From Hyphomicrobiales bacterium (GTDB lineage: Bacteria; Pseudomonadota; Alphaproteobacteria; Rhizobiales; Xanthobacteraceae): DNA of 64,000 nt. The notes under the pieces were generated by a model that saw only the letters and a program-made list of their open reading frames with translations, was not told the origin of the DNA and ran no database searches. This document shows positions 9,527 to 19,986 of the stretch, one piece after another; the stretch's first letter is position 1; each line of letters begins with the position of its first letter. The translations under genes were made by a program, and so were the position numbers. Location: positions 50,671 through 114,670 of the forward strand of contig WHTM01000012.1 of the NCBI GenBank assembly GCA_009377755.1. The letters run 5' to 3'.

Positions 9527-9634
9527 CCTCATCCTGAGGAGCGATGCGGAGCATCGCGTCTCGAAGGATGGCGGCAACTTCCGCGCCCGCGGCTCATCCT
9601 TCGAGACGGCGCTGCGCGCCTCCTCAGGATGAGG
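9527..9634. repeat. Palindromic intergenic repeat, type R1
   Basis: An approximately 108-bp imperfect palindrome: CCTCATCCTGAGGAGC at one end and CTCCTCAGGATGAGG at the other, with inner CTCGAAGGATGG / CATCCTTCGAGACG arms. The same design recurs at 54067-54180 and 60447-60553. It sits between accB and accC and would fold into a long hairpin in the transcript. Confidence 0.85.
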
Positions 9635-9644
9635 CTGGAGCCAC

Positions 9645-10106
9645 TCACTCAATAATCATCATCGGCTCGCCGAACTCCACCGGTGTGCCGTCCTCGACAA
9701 GAATCTGGATGACCGTGCCGGAACACGGCGCCGGGATCTGATTCATAGTCTTCATCGCTTCGATGATCAGCAGCGTGTCGCCGGTGCGCACGATGCTGCC
9801 AACCTCGACGAACGGCTTCGCCCCGGGCTCTGGCGCCATGTAGGCGGTACCGACCATTGGCGAGGCAACGGTGCCTGGGTGCTTTGCGGGATCGATTGCG
9901 CCCGGTGGAACCGGCGCGGCGACAGACGCAGGCGCGATCGTCGGCGCCCAGACCGAAGCCGCGGTAACGGCAGGCGCTGCCTGGCGCGCCACGCGCACCC
10001 GCAATCCGCGCTGTTCGATTTCGATTTCGCTCAAGCCGGTTTCGGTCAAAAGTCTGGCGAGTTCGCGGATCAGGTCCTGATCGATCTCCTGGCGATCTTT
10101 CGGCAT
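9645..10106 (-). CDS. accB: Biotin carboxyl carrier protein of acetyl-CoA carboxylase
   Basis: 153 residues. An N-terminal helix region ([20 protein letters not shown]) leads to a Pro/Ala-rich linker and a C-terminal biotinyl domain of about 75 residues. The biotinylation motif EAMKTMNQ places the modified lysine at about residue 119. ATG 10106 is preferred over ATG 10133 because GGAG lies upstream at good spacing and homologues begin near MPKDRQEID. It lies 30 bp after aroQ in the same operon. Confidence 0.95.
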   Translation of the reverse strand: MPKDRQEIDQDLIRELARLLTETGLSEIEIEQRGLRVRVARQAAPAVTAASVWAPTIAPASVAAPVPPGAIDPAKHPGTVASPMVGTAYMAPEPGAKPFVEVGSIVRTGDTLLIIEAMKTMNQIPAPCSGTVIQILVEDGTPVEFGEPMMIIE

Positions 10107-10136
10107 GGCGGGTCTCCGCGGCGTGCGCGCCATGGG

Positions 10137-10589
10137 TCAGGTCTTGCGGGCGCCGACCATCGCGGCGAGGCCGGTGATCGCCAGCGCGTAGCCCTGCACG
10201 CCGAAGCCGCAGATCACACCCTTGGCGACCTTGGAAATGTAGGAATCGTGGCGGAAGCTCTCGCGCGCGTGGATATTGGTGACGTGCACCTCGATGGTCG
10301 GCAGCGCCACGGCCAGCAGCGCATCGAGGATCGCGACCGACGTCGTGGTGAAGCCCGCGGGATTGAGCACGATGCCGGCGGCCTTCTTGGCGCGGGCCTC
10401 CTGGATCCAGTCGATGATGTCGCCTTCGTGATTGGACTGGTGAAACACGACAGCAAGGCCGAAGCCCTTGGCGGCCGTGCGGCACAGCGTCTCGGCCTCG
10501 GCGAGCGTCGCCGACCCGTACTTCTCCGGCTCGCGGGTGCCGAGCAGGTTCAGGTTGGGGCCGTTGAGTACGTAGATCGTCTTTGCCAT
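10137..10589 (-). CDS. aroQ: Type II 3-dehydroquinate dehydratase
   Basis: 150 residues, typical for the small dodecameric type II enzyme of the shikimate pathway. It begins with the family signature [20 protein letters not shown]; Tyr24 is the catalytic tyrosine. The histidine region [20 protein letters not shown] and the [11 protein letters not shown] segment are also present. It leads the aroQ-accB-accC operon, an order common in proteobacteria. The start at 10589 matches the family; its ribosome-binding site is weak. Confidence 0.97.
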   Translation of the reverse strand: MAKTIYVLNGPNLNLLGTREPEKYGSATLAEAETLCRTAAKGFGLAVVFHQSNHEGDIIDWIQEARAKKAAGIVLNPAGFTTTSVAILDALLAVALPTIEVHVTNIHARESFRHDSYISKVAKGVICGFGVQGYALAITGLAAMVGARKT

Positions 10590-10752
10590 TCGTCCGGTTC
10601 GGCTGGCTCGGTGCGACCGGGGTCCGAACACCGATTCGGCCCGACGCGGGACGGCATGGCGCGCTTATAGGGGCGCCGGCAGGGGAGGGAAAGTGATTCC
10701 TGCCGCGGCAGGTGACGTGTGTACAACAACGCTGCGGCGCCTTCACGCGCCG

Positions 10753-11481
10753 TCAGCGCCAGCCGAACTTGTAGTTGGCGCCGAGCTTGATCATGTGCTC
10801 GGTGACCTTGGCGTCAGTGAGCACCGAGCCGCCCGCCGGAGAGGTCGCCGTCACGGTGCGGGTTCCGAGGTCGAGGTAGTTGTATTCCGCCTTGACCGAC
10901 CAGTCGCCCCACAGCGCGTATTCGACACCGGCGCCGACGGTCCACCCGGTGCGCGTGTCCTTGCCCTTGAAGTCGATCACCGGCGGCACGCGGGGGCTGA
11001 CCGAAATCTCGCCGAACGCGGCGCCGGCCTTGGCATAGACCAGCGTCCGGTCCCAGGCGATGCCGAGCCGCCCCGTCACGGTTCCGACCCAGTTGAGCCG
11101 GGTGTTGACATCGACGCCGAACGGGGAGGTCGTGGTCCCGCGGATGTCGGTATAGGAGAGATCACCCTCGACGCCGAACACCCAGGCGCCAAGCTGATAA
11201 TTGTAGCCGATCTGGGCGCCGCCGAGCCATCCCTGGCCCGACACATCGACCCCGGTGCTGGGTGGAGCAAAAACGGCGCCGGTCGGGTCGGTGACGGTCG
11301 AACTCGTCCATCCGCCGCCGCCGTGGGCGCCAAGGTAGAACCCGGTCCAGTCATATAACGGCGCAACATAAGGCACGCCCTTTGCCGGCATCGCCGGCGA
11401 AGGGGAGACGTCGGCGGCCAGCACGGGGCCAACCGCGTGCAAGACGCTTACCGCCGTGATGGCTGTTAGCAGTCTGCTCAT
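10753..11481 (-). CDS. Outer-membrane beta-barrel protein, Omp31/OmpA-like
   Basis: 242 residues. A signal peptide (MSRLLTAITAVSVLHAVGPVLAA) is followed by the barrel opening YDWTGFYLGAHGGGGW, typical of rhizobial Omp31-type small porins. Alternating beta strands include AQIGYNYQLGAWVFGVEGDL and VGAGVEYALWGDWSVKAEYN. It ends in KLGANYKFGWR, an aromatic-plus-terminal pattern of outer-membrane proteins. ATG 11481 is chosen because the signal peptide starts there. A CTAG half-element lies 6 bp upstream of the start codon and must form the leader. Confidence 0.88.
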   Translation of the reverse strand: MSRLLTAITAVSVLHAVGPVLAADVSPSPAMPAKGVPYVAPLYDWTGFYLGAHGGGGWTSSTVTDPTGAVFAPPSTGVDVSGQGWLGGAQIGYNYQLGAWVFGVEGDLSYTDIRGTTTSPFGVDVNTRLNWVGTVTGRLGIAWDRTLVYAKAGAAFGEISVSPRVPPVIDFKGKDTRTGWTVGAGVEYALWGDWSVKAEYNYLDLGTRTVTATSPAGGSVLTDAKVTEHMIKLGANYKFGWR

Positions 11482-11487
11482 TCCGAA

Positions 11488-11519
11488 ATGTATCACGAAC
11501 TTCGGAAGCGGGGCACTAG
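11488..11519. repeat. CTAG-family half element
   Basis: Contains GAACTTCGGAAGCGGGGCAC followed by CTAG. It matches the reverse complement of the left half of the copy at 26950-27028, including the ATGTATCACGA tract. Only one arm is kept, so this is a solitary half. It lies in the leader of the outer-membrane protein gene. The rest of the gap (11520-11746) shows nothing recognisable. Confidence 0.65.
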
Positions 11520-11746
11520 ACTCGCCCGATTCGAACTGTTGCCAATTGGCCACGCATGCGAAAAATTCCTGAATAGGACTGTGGATATACGATTTTTCTC
11601 TGGCCAAAGCGAGAACTGCGTTGGTCAGAAAATGGTTGCAGCAAAGAATGACAACAATATGAGTAAGTTAGGTTAGAGCTGGCGAAATTTACGGCAGCAT
11701 GTGGACGACCGGAAACGTCCCGCCGCGGCAGCCGCAGCCGGCCGCC

Positions 11747-12517
11747 TCAGCAGGTTGCCTTGCCGCAACGGGCCTGGCTGATGTTCTCCTTGAGCTTGGC
11801 AAGCCCGACCGCGCCGATGACCACATTGGAACCGATCACGTAGCTCGGAGTGCCGTTGAGGCCGAGCGCCTCGGCGAGCATGAAGCTTTCCTCGAGGGTC
11901 TTGCGGACCTCCGGGCCGGTGGAGTCGCGCTCGATGCGGGCAACATCGAAACCGGTCTCCTTGGCGGCGGCGATGGCCTGCGCGCGGGCAATCTGGCCGC
12001 GGCTAGTCAGCAGCTTGCGGTGGAATTCGAGATACTTCTTGCCGGTCTTGTCCTGCAACATGGCGGCGGCAGCCACCTGCGCCGCCTGCACCGAACCTTC
12101 GCCGAGAACCGGAAACTCCTTCAGCACGACCTTGAGCTTCGGATCGTTCTTGATCAGCTCCATCATGTCGGCGAGCGCCCGTTTGCAGAAACCGCAATTG
12201 TAGTCGAAGAACTCCACCATCGTGACGTCGCCGCGTGGATTGCCAATCACCACCTGGCGCGGCGAATTGAACAACAGCGTCGCGTGCTCCTTGATCGCCT
12301 TCCGGCCTGTGGCGGCGGCTGTCTCCGCCTGCTGCCTCTCAAGCGCGCTGGCGACGTCCTTCAGGATCTCAGGGTTCTTGATCAGGTAGTCCTTGATGAT
12401 CGCTTCGATCTCGGAGCGCTGCTGCGGCGTGAAGGATTGCGCCGCGGCCGGCCCCGTCGCCCCGAGGGCGATGGCGGCAGTGGCGGCGAGGGCAAACGCG
12501 TATAGGCGGGAGGTCAT
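11747..12517 (-). CDS. DsbA-family thiol-disulfide oxidoreductase, periplasmic
   Basis: 256 residues with a signal peptide ending at AAAQ-S, then an N-terminal helical segment (Com1/ScsC-like) and a thioredoxin fold. The redox motif CGFC is at residues 108-111 after VEFFDYN, and the cis-proline loop is GTPSYVIG. An additional C-terminal cysteine pair (RCGKATC) is present. This resembles the DsbA/Com1 group, which oxidises or isomerises disulfides in exported proteins. It follows an M48 protease gene by 14 bp, so the two are probably co-transcribed for envelope quality control. Confidence 0.9.
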   Translation of the reverse strand: MTSRLYAFALAATAAIALGATGPAAAQSFTPQQRSEIEAIIKDYLIKNPEILKDVASALERQQAETAAATGRKAIKEHATLLFNSPRQVVIGNPRGDVTMVEFFDYNCGFCKRALADMMELIKNDPKLKVVLKEFPVLGEGSVQAAQVAAAAMLQDKTGKKYLEFHRKLLTSRGQIARAQAIAAAKETGFDVARIERDSTGPEVRKTLEESFMLAEALGLNGTPSYVIGSNVVIGAVGLAKLKENISQARCGKATC

Positions 12518-12531
12518 GATTGATCCATTGT

Positions 12532-13956
12532 TCAGCGCCCCGGCAGTGGGCTCGGCGGCGGTTTGAGTCCGACGATGTCGTCAGCCTTGATCCAACCGGG
12601 GCTGCCGACCGGAAAACGTGTCTTTGCCCGCGCCGCGAGCTGGCGGGCGGTCGGGATGTCGCCGCGCATGGCCGCCGCATGCGCGGACGCCAGGTCCGCC
12701 TCCGCGAGGGAGCCGCTGCGCCCGTAAGCCATGGCAAGCTGGGTATAGGCTTCCGCCAGTTCGGGCTCGCGCGTGACGACGCGGCGCAGGATCGCAACGG
12801 CCTCGCTGGTCAGCTTCGCGTCGTTGGTGGCAACCATGGCCTGGCCGAGCAGCGCCTGGATCAATACGGGATTCTGCGCGAGCTGGGCGGCGCGCCGCAG
12901 CGGAGCCACCGCTTCGGCGGCGCGCCCGCTTTCCATCAGGGCCTGGCCCTTGAGCTCGTGGAAATACGGATTGCTGGGCTGTGTCTGGATCAGACTGTCG
13001 ACCTGGGTGATGGCGTCGCGCAATCCGGCGCTGCGGTAGCTGGCGATCGCGCGGGCGTAGCGCGCCGGCAGGCTCACGTCCTGCGGCGGATAGTGGCGCA
13101 GCACGGCTTCCGGCCGCTCGATGAATCCAAACAGCTTCGCCCGCATCAGATCGTGGCGCAATTGCAGGTTCGGCGGATCCTTCTTGTCCCAATAGGGATT
13201 CGCGCGTGCGATGTCCTGCAGGCCGGCCAATCGCTCCGCCGGCATCGGATGCGACTGCACGAACGGGTCGGCGCCGTGCGAGATAAACAGCGACTGGTCG
13301 GCGAAGCGCTTGAAGGTATCGTGCATGCCCTTGGCCGACTGATGCGTGGCGGTGAGAAATTTGACCGCGGCGCGGTCCGCCTGGTCTTCCTGGGTCCGCT
13401 GGTAGGCGAGCAGCGATCGCCGGATCAGTTCCTGCGGCATCGTCAATGCGGCGACGCCGATATTGCCGCCTCCGCGCGCCCCGGCGCTGGCGCCCGCCAC
13501 CATGGCGCCGACGCCGAGCAGCATGGCGACAATGGACTGCGTCTGCGCCTTTGCCAACTGATCGCGCAACCGGCTCAAATGGCCGCCGGCAATGTGGCCC
13601 GTCTCGTGCGCAAACACGCCGATGATCTGGTTCGGGCTCTCCGACTCCATCAATGCGCCAGCGTTAACGAAGATGCGATGCCCGTCGGCGACGAAGGCAT
13701 TGAAGGCCCGGTCGTTGATGATCACCACCCGGACATTCTGCTTGGCAAGGCCCGCTGTCCGCAGGATCGGCTGGGAATAGTCGCGCAGCAGCTGCTCGAT
13801 CTCGGCATCGCGGATGATGGGCAGGCCGCGGCCGGGCGGATTCTGGGCCTGGGCCGGAGCACCGGCCGCCGCCATGACAAATGCCAGGGTGAGAGTGAGC
13901 GGACGCGTCAGCGCCCGTGGCCGGCGCGAAGTCGTCGGGATGTTGGCTGTCGTCAT
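12532..13956 (-). CDS. M48-family metalloprotease with C-terminal TPR region (BepA/YfgC-like)
   Basis: 474 residues. A signal peptide (about 1-38, ending APAQAQ) leads to a zinc protease domain with HETGH at residues 117-121, followed by AGGHLSR. The third-ligand region lies near HAE/DQADRAAV, where an E/D is expected. The last 200 residues are TPR-like helices (SNPYFHELKGQALMESGRA, LAEAYTQLAMAYGRSGSL). BepA-type proteins degrade or assist outer-membrane proteins in the periplasm. It is the first gene of a two-gene unit with the DsbA-like gene. Confidence 0.92.
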   Translation of the reverse strand: MTTANIPTTSRRPRALTRPLTLTLAFVMAAAGAPAQAQNPPGRGLPIIRDAEIEQLLRDYSQPILRTAGLAKQNVRVVIINDRAFNAFVADGHRIFVNAGALMESESPNQIIGVFAHETGHIAGGHLSRLRDQLAKAQTQSIVAMLLGVGAMVAGASAGARGGGNIGVAALTMPQELIRRSLLAYQRTQEDQADRAAVKFLTATHQSAKGMHDTFKRFADQSLFISHGADPFVQSHPMPAERLAGLQDIARANPYWDKKDPPNLQLRHDLMRAKLFGFIERPEAVLRHYPPQDVSLPARYARAIASYRSAGLRDAITQVDSLIQTQPSNPYFHELKGQALMESGRAAEAVAPLRRAAQLAQNPVLIQALLGQAMVATNDAKLTSEAVAILRRVVTREPELAEAYTQLAMAYGRSGSLAEADLASAHAAAMRGDIPTARQLAARAKTRFPVGSPGWIKADDIVGLKPPPSPLPGR

Positions 13957-14216
13957 CTCAACCGGAATCTTTAGCTGTCCTTGTCACGCCATGCCAGATG
14001 CTCGACGATATCGCATTGAGCAGGAAGGGGTTCGGTATTCTGGCGGACTATTCAATGCCTTGTGCCTGGGAGCGCGGCAAATCAGGGATAGGCTCTTGCA
14101 CAAGTCGCGGCAAGTTGATAGCCGCCCAAGCATTCCCCGCTGATCGACGTGGACAAGGAAACCGCTGAATACGGCAATAGGTTGACCGGACCAACCGGTG
14201 AACAAGGGTGCGCGGA

Positions 14217-15398
14217 ATGATGCTGAATCGGGCGAAACGGCTGGCGGCGCCATCCGCCCGCAGCAACGTGCCGCCGTTCATGGTGATGGACGTGATGGCC
14301 GAGGCGGCGCGGATCGAAACCGCCGGCGGCCATGTCATCCACATGGAGGTGGGACAGCCGGCAGCGCCGGCACCGCGGACCGCGCTCGCCGCCGCATCGG
14401 CCGCACTGGCCGTCGGCCGTCTGCAATATACCGAGGCGCTGGGTATTCCGTCGCTGCGGACGCGAATCGCACGGCACTACGCCGAGAGCTATGGGCTGGC
14501 GGTCGACGCAAGCCGTATTGTCGTGACCACCGGCTCCTCCGGGGGATTCCTGCTCGCATTTCTGGTGCTGTTCGAGCCGGGCGACCGAATCGCGATCGCG
14601 AACCCGGGCTACCCGCCATACCGGCACATTCTCACCGCGCTCGGCTGCGAGCCGGTGCTGATCGACACGACGCCGCAAGCGCGCCATGCTCTGACCGCCG
14701 AGGCGCTCATCGCCGCCCACCGGGCAAAGCCGTTGCAGGGCGTGCTGGTCGCAAGCCCGGCCAATCCCACCGGCACGATGATGACCGCCGACGCGCTCAA
14801 GGCGCTGATCGCTGCCGCGGAAGGCGAGGGGATCCGCGTCATCTCCGATGAAATCTATCACGGGCTCGACTACGCCTTTGCCGCCGAGTCGGCGGCCGGG
14901 ATGTCGGACAGCGTCGTCGTCATCAATTCGTTCTCGAAATACTTCTGCATGACCGGCTGGCGCATCGGCTGGATGGTGGTGCCGGAACCGCTGGTGCGGC
15001 CGGTCGAGCGGCTGCAGCAGAATCTCGCCATCTCGGTGCCGACGCTGGCGCAGATCGGGGCGGAGGCTGCCTTCGACGGGCGCGACGAGATGGAGACGGT
15101 GAAGCATGGCTACGAAGAAAACCGCCGCATCCTGATCGAGGGATTGCCGCGCGCCGGACTTGAGAAATTCCTTCCCGCGGACGGCGCGTTCTATCTCTAT
15201 GCCGATGTCTCGCAATTCGGCGACGATAGCGCCGTGTTCGCCCGCAGCATGCTCAACGAGGCGCATGTCGCAGCGACCCCCGGCATCGATTTCGACCCGA
15301 TCCACGGCCAAAACTTCATCCGCTTCTGCTACGCCGGTTCGGCGGCGGAGATGCACGAGGCGGTTAAGCGGATCGGGAGGTGGATTGGGTGCCGATGA
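14217..15398 (+). CDS. Pyridoxal-phosphate aminotransferase, class I/II fold type I
   Basis: 393 residues. The PLP-lysine region is NSFSKYFCMTGWRIGWMVVP, with the Schiff-base lysine in SFSK. Other landmarks are SPANPTGTMM (the Asn contacting PLP) and SDEIYHGLDY. It belongs to the aspartate/aromatic aminotransferase-like group, with the amino donor unresolved. GTG 14208, ATG 14217 and ATG 14220 are possible starts; ATG 14217 fits the AAGG upstream. Its TGA overlaps the ATG of the chromate transporter gene (ATGA), so they are coupled. Confidence 0.88.
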   Translation: MMLNRAKRLAAPSARSNVPPFMVMDVMAEAARIETAGGHVIHMEVGQPAAPAPRTALAAASAALAVGRLQYTEALGIPSLRTRIARHYAESYGLAVDASRIVVTTGSSGGFLLAFLVLFEPGDRIAIANPGYPPYRHILTALGCEPVLIDTTPQARHALTAEALIAAHRAKPLQGVLVASPANPTGTMMTADALKALIAAAEGEGIRVISDEIYHGLDYAFAAESAAGMSDSVVVINSFSKYFCMTGWRIGWMVVPEPLVRPVERLQQNLAISVPTLAQIGAEAAFDGRDEMETVKHGYEENRRILIEGLPRAGLEKFLPADGAFYLYADVSQFGDDSAVFARSMLNEAHVAATPGIDFDPIHGQNFIRFCYAGSAAEMHEAVKRIGRWIGCR

Positions 15399-16593
15399 AC
15401 GATCAAACGCAGCCGCGATCGTCGGTGCTCGAGGTGCTGCGTGTCTTCACACGCCTCGGTCTGACGTCGTTCGGGGGGCCGGTCGCGCATCTCGGCTATT
15501 TCCGCGACGAGTTCGTGGTGCGGCGCAAATGGCTTGACGATCGTAGCTACGCCGACCTTGTGGCGCTGTGCCAGTTTCTGCCGGGGCCCGCGAGCAGCCA
15601 GGTCGGCATCGCCGTCGGTCTTCTGCGCGCGGGATATGCTGGTGCGCTCGCCGCCTGGGTCGGATTCACCCTGCCGTCGGCCATTGCGCTGGTGCTATTC
15701 GCATACGGCGTCGAGGCCTTCGGTGATGCGCTCGGCTCCGGCTGGCTGCGTGGGCTCAAGGTCGTGGCGGTTGCGGTCGTCGCGCAAGCGGTGCTCGGCA
15801 TGATGCGGACGCTCGCGCCGGATCGCGACCGAGCGACGCTCGCAGTCGTCGCGGCGGCGATCGTGCTGGCGGTACCGTCGGCCTGGGGCCAGATCGGCGC
15901 GATCGTGCTCGGCGGCGTGGTTGGTATCACGGTGCTGAAAGGCGGAGCGCCGGCGGATCACGCGACGCTGCCGCTCACGGTGGGTCGGACGACCGGCGCC
16001 GCCATGCTCGCGGTCTTCTTCGCCCTGCTGATCGGATTGCCGCTGCTGGTCGCCGCGATGCCGGGCCAAGCGCTGCAACTGTTCGAGGCGTTCTATCGCG
16101 CGGGCTCGCTGGTGTTTGGCGGCGGCCATGTGGTGCTGCCGCTGCTGCAGGCTTCGGTGGTGCCGCCGGGGTGGGTCGGCAACGACGCATTCCTCGCGGG
16201 CTACGGCGCGGCGCAGGCGGTGCCGGGGCCGCTGTTCACGTTCGCGGCCTATCTCGGCGCAGTGATGGGGCCGCAACCGAACGGCTGGGCGGGCGCAACG
16301 CTATGCCTCGTCGCGGTATTCCTGCCGTCGTTCCTGCTTGTCATCGGCGCCTTGCCGTTCTGGGATCAGTTACGGCGGCGGCCCGGCGCGCAATCGGTGC
16401 TGCGCGGTGTCAACGCGGCGGTGGTCGGGCTGCTGCTGGCGGCGCTCTACAATCCGGTGTGGACCGCCGGCATCATTGGGCCGGCGGATTTCGCGCTCGC
16501 CGCCGCAGCCTTTCTGTTGCTGTTCATGTGGCAGGTGCCGCCGTGGCTGGTGGTCGTGCTCAGCGCGATCGGTGGGGCGGCCATCGCATACAT

Positions 16594-16597
<4 letters not shown>
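15395..16597 (+). CDS. chrA: Chromate transporter, ChrA family (full-length two-domain form)
   Basis: 400 residues with 10-12 hydrophobic segments and two homologous halves. The N-terminal half has FTRLGLTSFGGPVAHLGYFR and QFLPGPASSQVGIAVG. The C-terminal half repeats the pattern as YRAGSLVFGGGHVVLPLLQ and YGAAQAVPGPLFTFAAYLGA. Both are CHR signatures. Members export chromate or act as general anion exporters in the inner membrane. ATG 15395 overlaps the preceding stop. The stop overlaps that of the convergent Bug-type gene by 4 bp. Confidence 0.92.
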
Positions 16598-17568
<971 letters not shown>

Positions 17569-17746
17569 GTTCTTCCTCCCGTTGGCCTGACGCACGATCA
17601 CTGTCCGCGAAAATGGTCCAGCGGCATGTCACCCAAGTCAAGCACTGCGGCGCAGCAACTGCAAAGCGGCGGCGCCGGACGCGAGTGGCTGATTGACCGG
17701 TTGTGCCGCCGGGTGTTTTCTTGTCGCCGCAAGGAACGGGAGGCGC

Positions 17747-18922
17747 ATGGTGTTGGCGCGTGACAAGAACGGTGGATCCAACCTCATCCGGCTGTCGCCG
17801 GGAGGCGACTATGTGCAGCGGGGGGCCGGACCGTCCGACACGATGATCGCCGGCACGGCCGATGGCATCTACGTTTTGCAACGGTCGGCGAAGGGTGAGT
17901 GGGCGGTGATGCACCGCGCGCTGCAGGGCTGCTTTGTCAGCGCCGTCACGGCATGCGAAGACGGCACGCTGTTCGCCGGTACCCATGGCGTCGGCATGGC
18001 GCGCAGCGACGACCAGGGCCGTACCTGGCGCTGGATCAACCAGGGGCTTGCGCAATTCGACGTTTGGGCGGCGCGGGTGGTCAAGTTGAACGGCCGCGAG
18101 CGCATCTATGCCGGCACCATGCCTGCGCATCTGTTCGTCAGCGATGACGGCGAAAGCTGGCGCGAACTGACCGCGCTGCGGCAGGCGCCGAGCATCTCGC
18201 AATGGTTCTTCCCGCCGCCGCCGCATCTCGGTCACGTGAAGGAGATCGTCGGCCACGAGGGCAGGAGGCTGATGGTGGGAATCGAGGTCGGCGCGCTGCT
18301 CGTGTCGGACGATGCCGGCGAGACCTTCAGCGAGCTGCCGGTCGATCCCGATCCGCGCGATTGCGACCTGCATCACATCGCGGTGCATCCGGCCATGCCC
18401 GACCGCATCATCATCTCCAACGGCCTCGCCGGCATGATGACGAGCGAAGACCGTGGCAGGACCTGGCGGCGCGGGCCGGCGCCGCCTGGGCTCGACTACC
18501 CCGATCCGTTAGTGATGCATCCCGACGACCCGAACGTGTTGTTCGTCGCGGGCGCTGTCGGCTGGCCGTCGCACTGGTACCCGATCAACCGCTCGCGCAC
18601 CAAGATCGCGCGCAGCCGCGACGGTGCGAAAAACTGGGAGCGCCTGCTCGGAGGGCTGCCAGACGGACAGCGCGCCATCTTCTCGGCGATGACGCTGGAG
18701 GCGTGGGACGGCGGATTCGCGGTCTATGCCGGCGATACCGATGGGCAGATCTTCGAGAGCCGTGACGGCGGCGATCGGTGGCACATGATCGTCGAGGTCG
18801 GGCCGATGTCGAAGGGCGACTTCTATCGCGGCCTCGCCAAGAACCGCCCGCCCATGGCCAATATCGACGACCTGAAGATCCCGGGTCCCGCCGCCGCCCG
18901 GATCGCCAAGGCGGAGGTGTAA
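17747..18922 (+). CDS. Asp-box (BNR/sortilin-like) beta-propeller protein
   Basis: 391 residues made of repeated propeller blades carrying Asp-box turns: SDDQGRTW, SDDGESW, SDDAGETF, SEDRGRTW, SRDGAKNW and SRDGGDRW. Such folds occur in sialidases and sortilin/VPS10-type proteins. No sialidase arginine triad or signal peptide is evident, so an enzymatic role is not supported. The start at 17747 follows GGGAGG. It is divergent from the Bug-type gene. Confidence 0.8.
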   Translation: MVLARDKNGGSNLIRLSPGGDYVQRGAGPSDTMIAGTADGIYVLQRSAKGEWAVMHRALQGCFVSAVTACEDGTLFAGTHGVGMARSDDQGRTWRWINQGLAQFDVWAARVVKLNGRERIYAGTMPAHLFVSDDGESWRELTALRQAPSISQWFFPPPPHLGHVKEIVGHEGRRLMVGIEVGALLVSDDAGETFSELPVDPDPRDCDLHHIAVHPAMPDRIIISNGLAGMMTSEDRGRTWRRGPAPPGLDYPDPLVMHPDDPNVLFVAGAVGWPSHWYPINRSRTKIARSRDGAKNWERLLGGLPDGQRAIFSAMTLEAWDGGFAVYAGDTDGQIFESRDGGDRWHMIVEVGPMSKGDFYRGLAKNRPPMANIDDLKIPGPAAARIAKAEV

Positions 18923-18949
18923 GGATTGTTGGTGAAGCTCCTCCAGCGT

Positions 18950-19062
18950 CAATTGCCCGCGAAGGCGGGCGATCCAGTAATCATCGCCGATTGCAGCAGA
19001 CGCTGAAAATTCCATAGTAAGGACGCTGACCACTAGGTGCCCCGCCTTCGCGGGGCATGACG
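18950..19062. repeat. Palindromic intergenic repeat, type R5
   Basis: Two compact hairpins (GCCCGCGAAGGCGGGC at about 18955 and GCCCCGCCTTCGCGGGGC at about 19039) flank an outer CAGCGTC / GACGCTG pairing. The element fills most of the gap between the propeller gene and the CmcJ-like gene, which are convergent. It could end transcription from either side. Confidence 0.7.
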
Positions 19063-19075
19063 GCCTGAGGACGCC

Positions 19076-19909
19076 TCAGAAAAACGCCAGCGTGCGGATT
19101 TCGATGCTCTCGCGCGGCCGCGCGTTCGGCGGCGAGGTCGGGTCGGGGAACGCGGTATGCGCGGTCCAGCGCGCGCGGCCGTCCTTCTCCGAGTCATAGA
19201 CCTTGAACACCAGCGCCTCGTCGCGCCGCATGCGCGGAAACCAGTACCAGTGGTGCTTGGGATTGTAGGTGACCGCATAGGTCTGGCCGATGCGGTTGGG
19301 GTAGCGCCGCTCCGAGATCACGAAATCCGTGAACGCGACCGAGCGCGCATCGCAGATCGCCAGCGGATCGGTCTCGACCGGATGCCGGATCGGCCGCCAC
19401 ACCTGGATGATGGCGAAGCGGCGCTTGAGCAGGTCGTCCGCTTCGTCCGGCAATATTTCGCGCACGCGCTGCGGGCCGGACCATTCGGTATAGTCGTTGT
19501 GGGCGCGGTGCACGGCTTCGCGGATCTTGCGTTCCTCGCGCATGGCGTCGTCGGCGGTGCGCAGCGTGTGGTCGAACACGACGACACGCTTGGCGCCGCT
19601 CTCGGCCTTCACCAGCTCGACCATTTCCGGGTAGTAGACTTGGCTGATGTCGTCCCCGTTGAAGAAGTCCGCGACCTTGGTGTCGTGCGGAAGGAAGCGG
19701 AAGCCGTCGCCGTCGAGCGTGAAGCGGCCGACGTGCGGGCGCCCGTTGTGGATCGCCATCCGGTGCGGGTCCGGGTGGCCGCCCGAGCGCACCTCGGTCG
19801 AGCCCGGGCCGCCGGTATAGGTGAACAGCTCGGTGCCGTCGTTCTTGATGTAGTTGATGTTGGCCTCGATGGTGTCGGGGGCGGCGTCCAGTTCGGCAAG
19901 CTGGGTCAT
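19076..19909 (-). CDS. CmcJ/NvfI-family oxidoreductase
   Basis: 277 residues matching the CmcJ/NvfI (AsaB/GA4-desaturase-related) family, 2-oxoglutarate-dependent-like enzymes known mostly from fungal and bacterial secondary metabolism. Recognisable blocks are IIQVWRPIRHPVETDPLAIC followed by DARSV, the NPKHHWYWFPRMRRDEAL segment, and the C-terminal HTAFPDP and PRESIEIR. It lies 77 bp downstream of the RhaD/SDR gene on the same strand. The substrate is unknown. Confidence 0.8.
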   Translation of the reverse strand: MTQLAELDAAPDTIEANINYIKNDGTELFTYTGGPGSTEVRSGGHPDPHRMAIHNGRPHVGRFTLDGDGFRFLPHDTKVADFFNGDDISQVYYPEMVELVKAESGAKRVVVFDHTLRTADDAMREERKIREAVHRAHNDYTEWSGPQRVREILPDEADDLLKRRFAIIQVWRPIRHPVETDPLAICDARSVAFTDFVISERRYPNRIGQTYAVTYNPKHHWYWFPRMRRDEALVFKVYDSEKDGRARWTAHTAFPDPTSPPNARPRESIEIRTLAFF

Positions 19910-19986
19910 GGGGAACTCCGTCCGCTATGTCGTCGCGGCAATGTAGGGTTCGGGGCCGGCGAAGTGAAGCAACAATCGCGGAACCG

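Noticed and set aside
8196..9632. A 478-residue plus-strand open frame
   Set aside because: Antisense to accC, which is certain.
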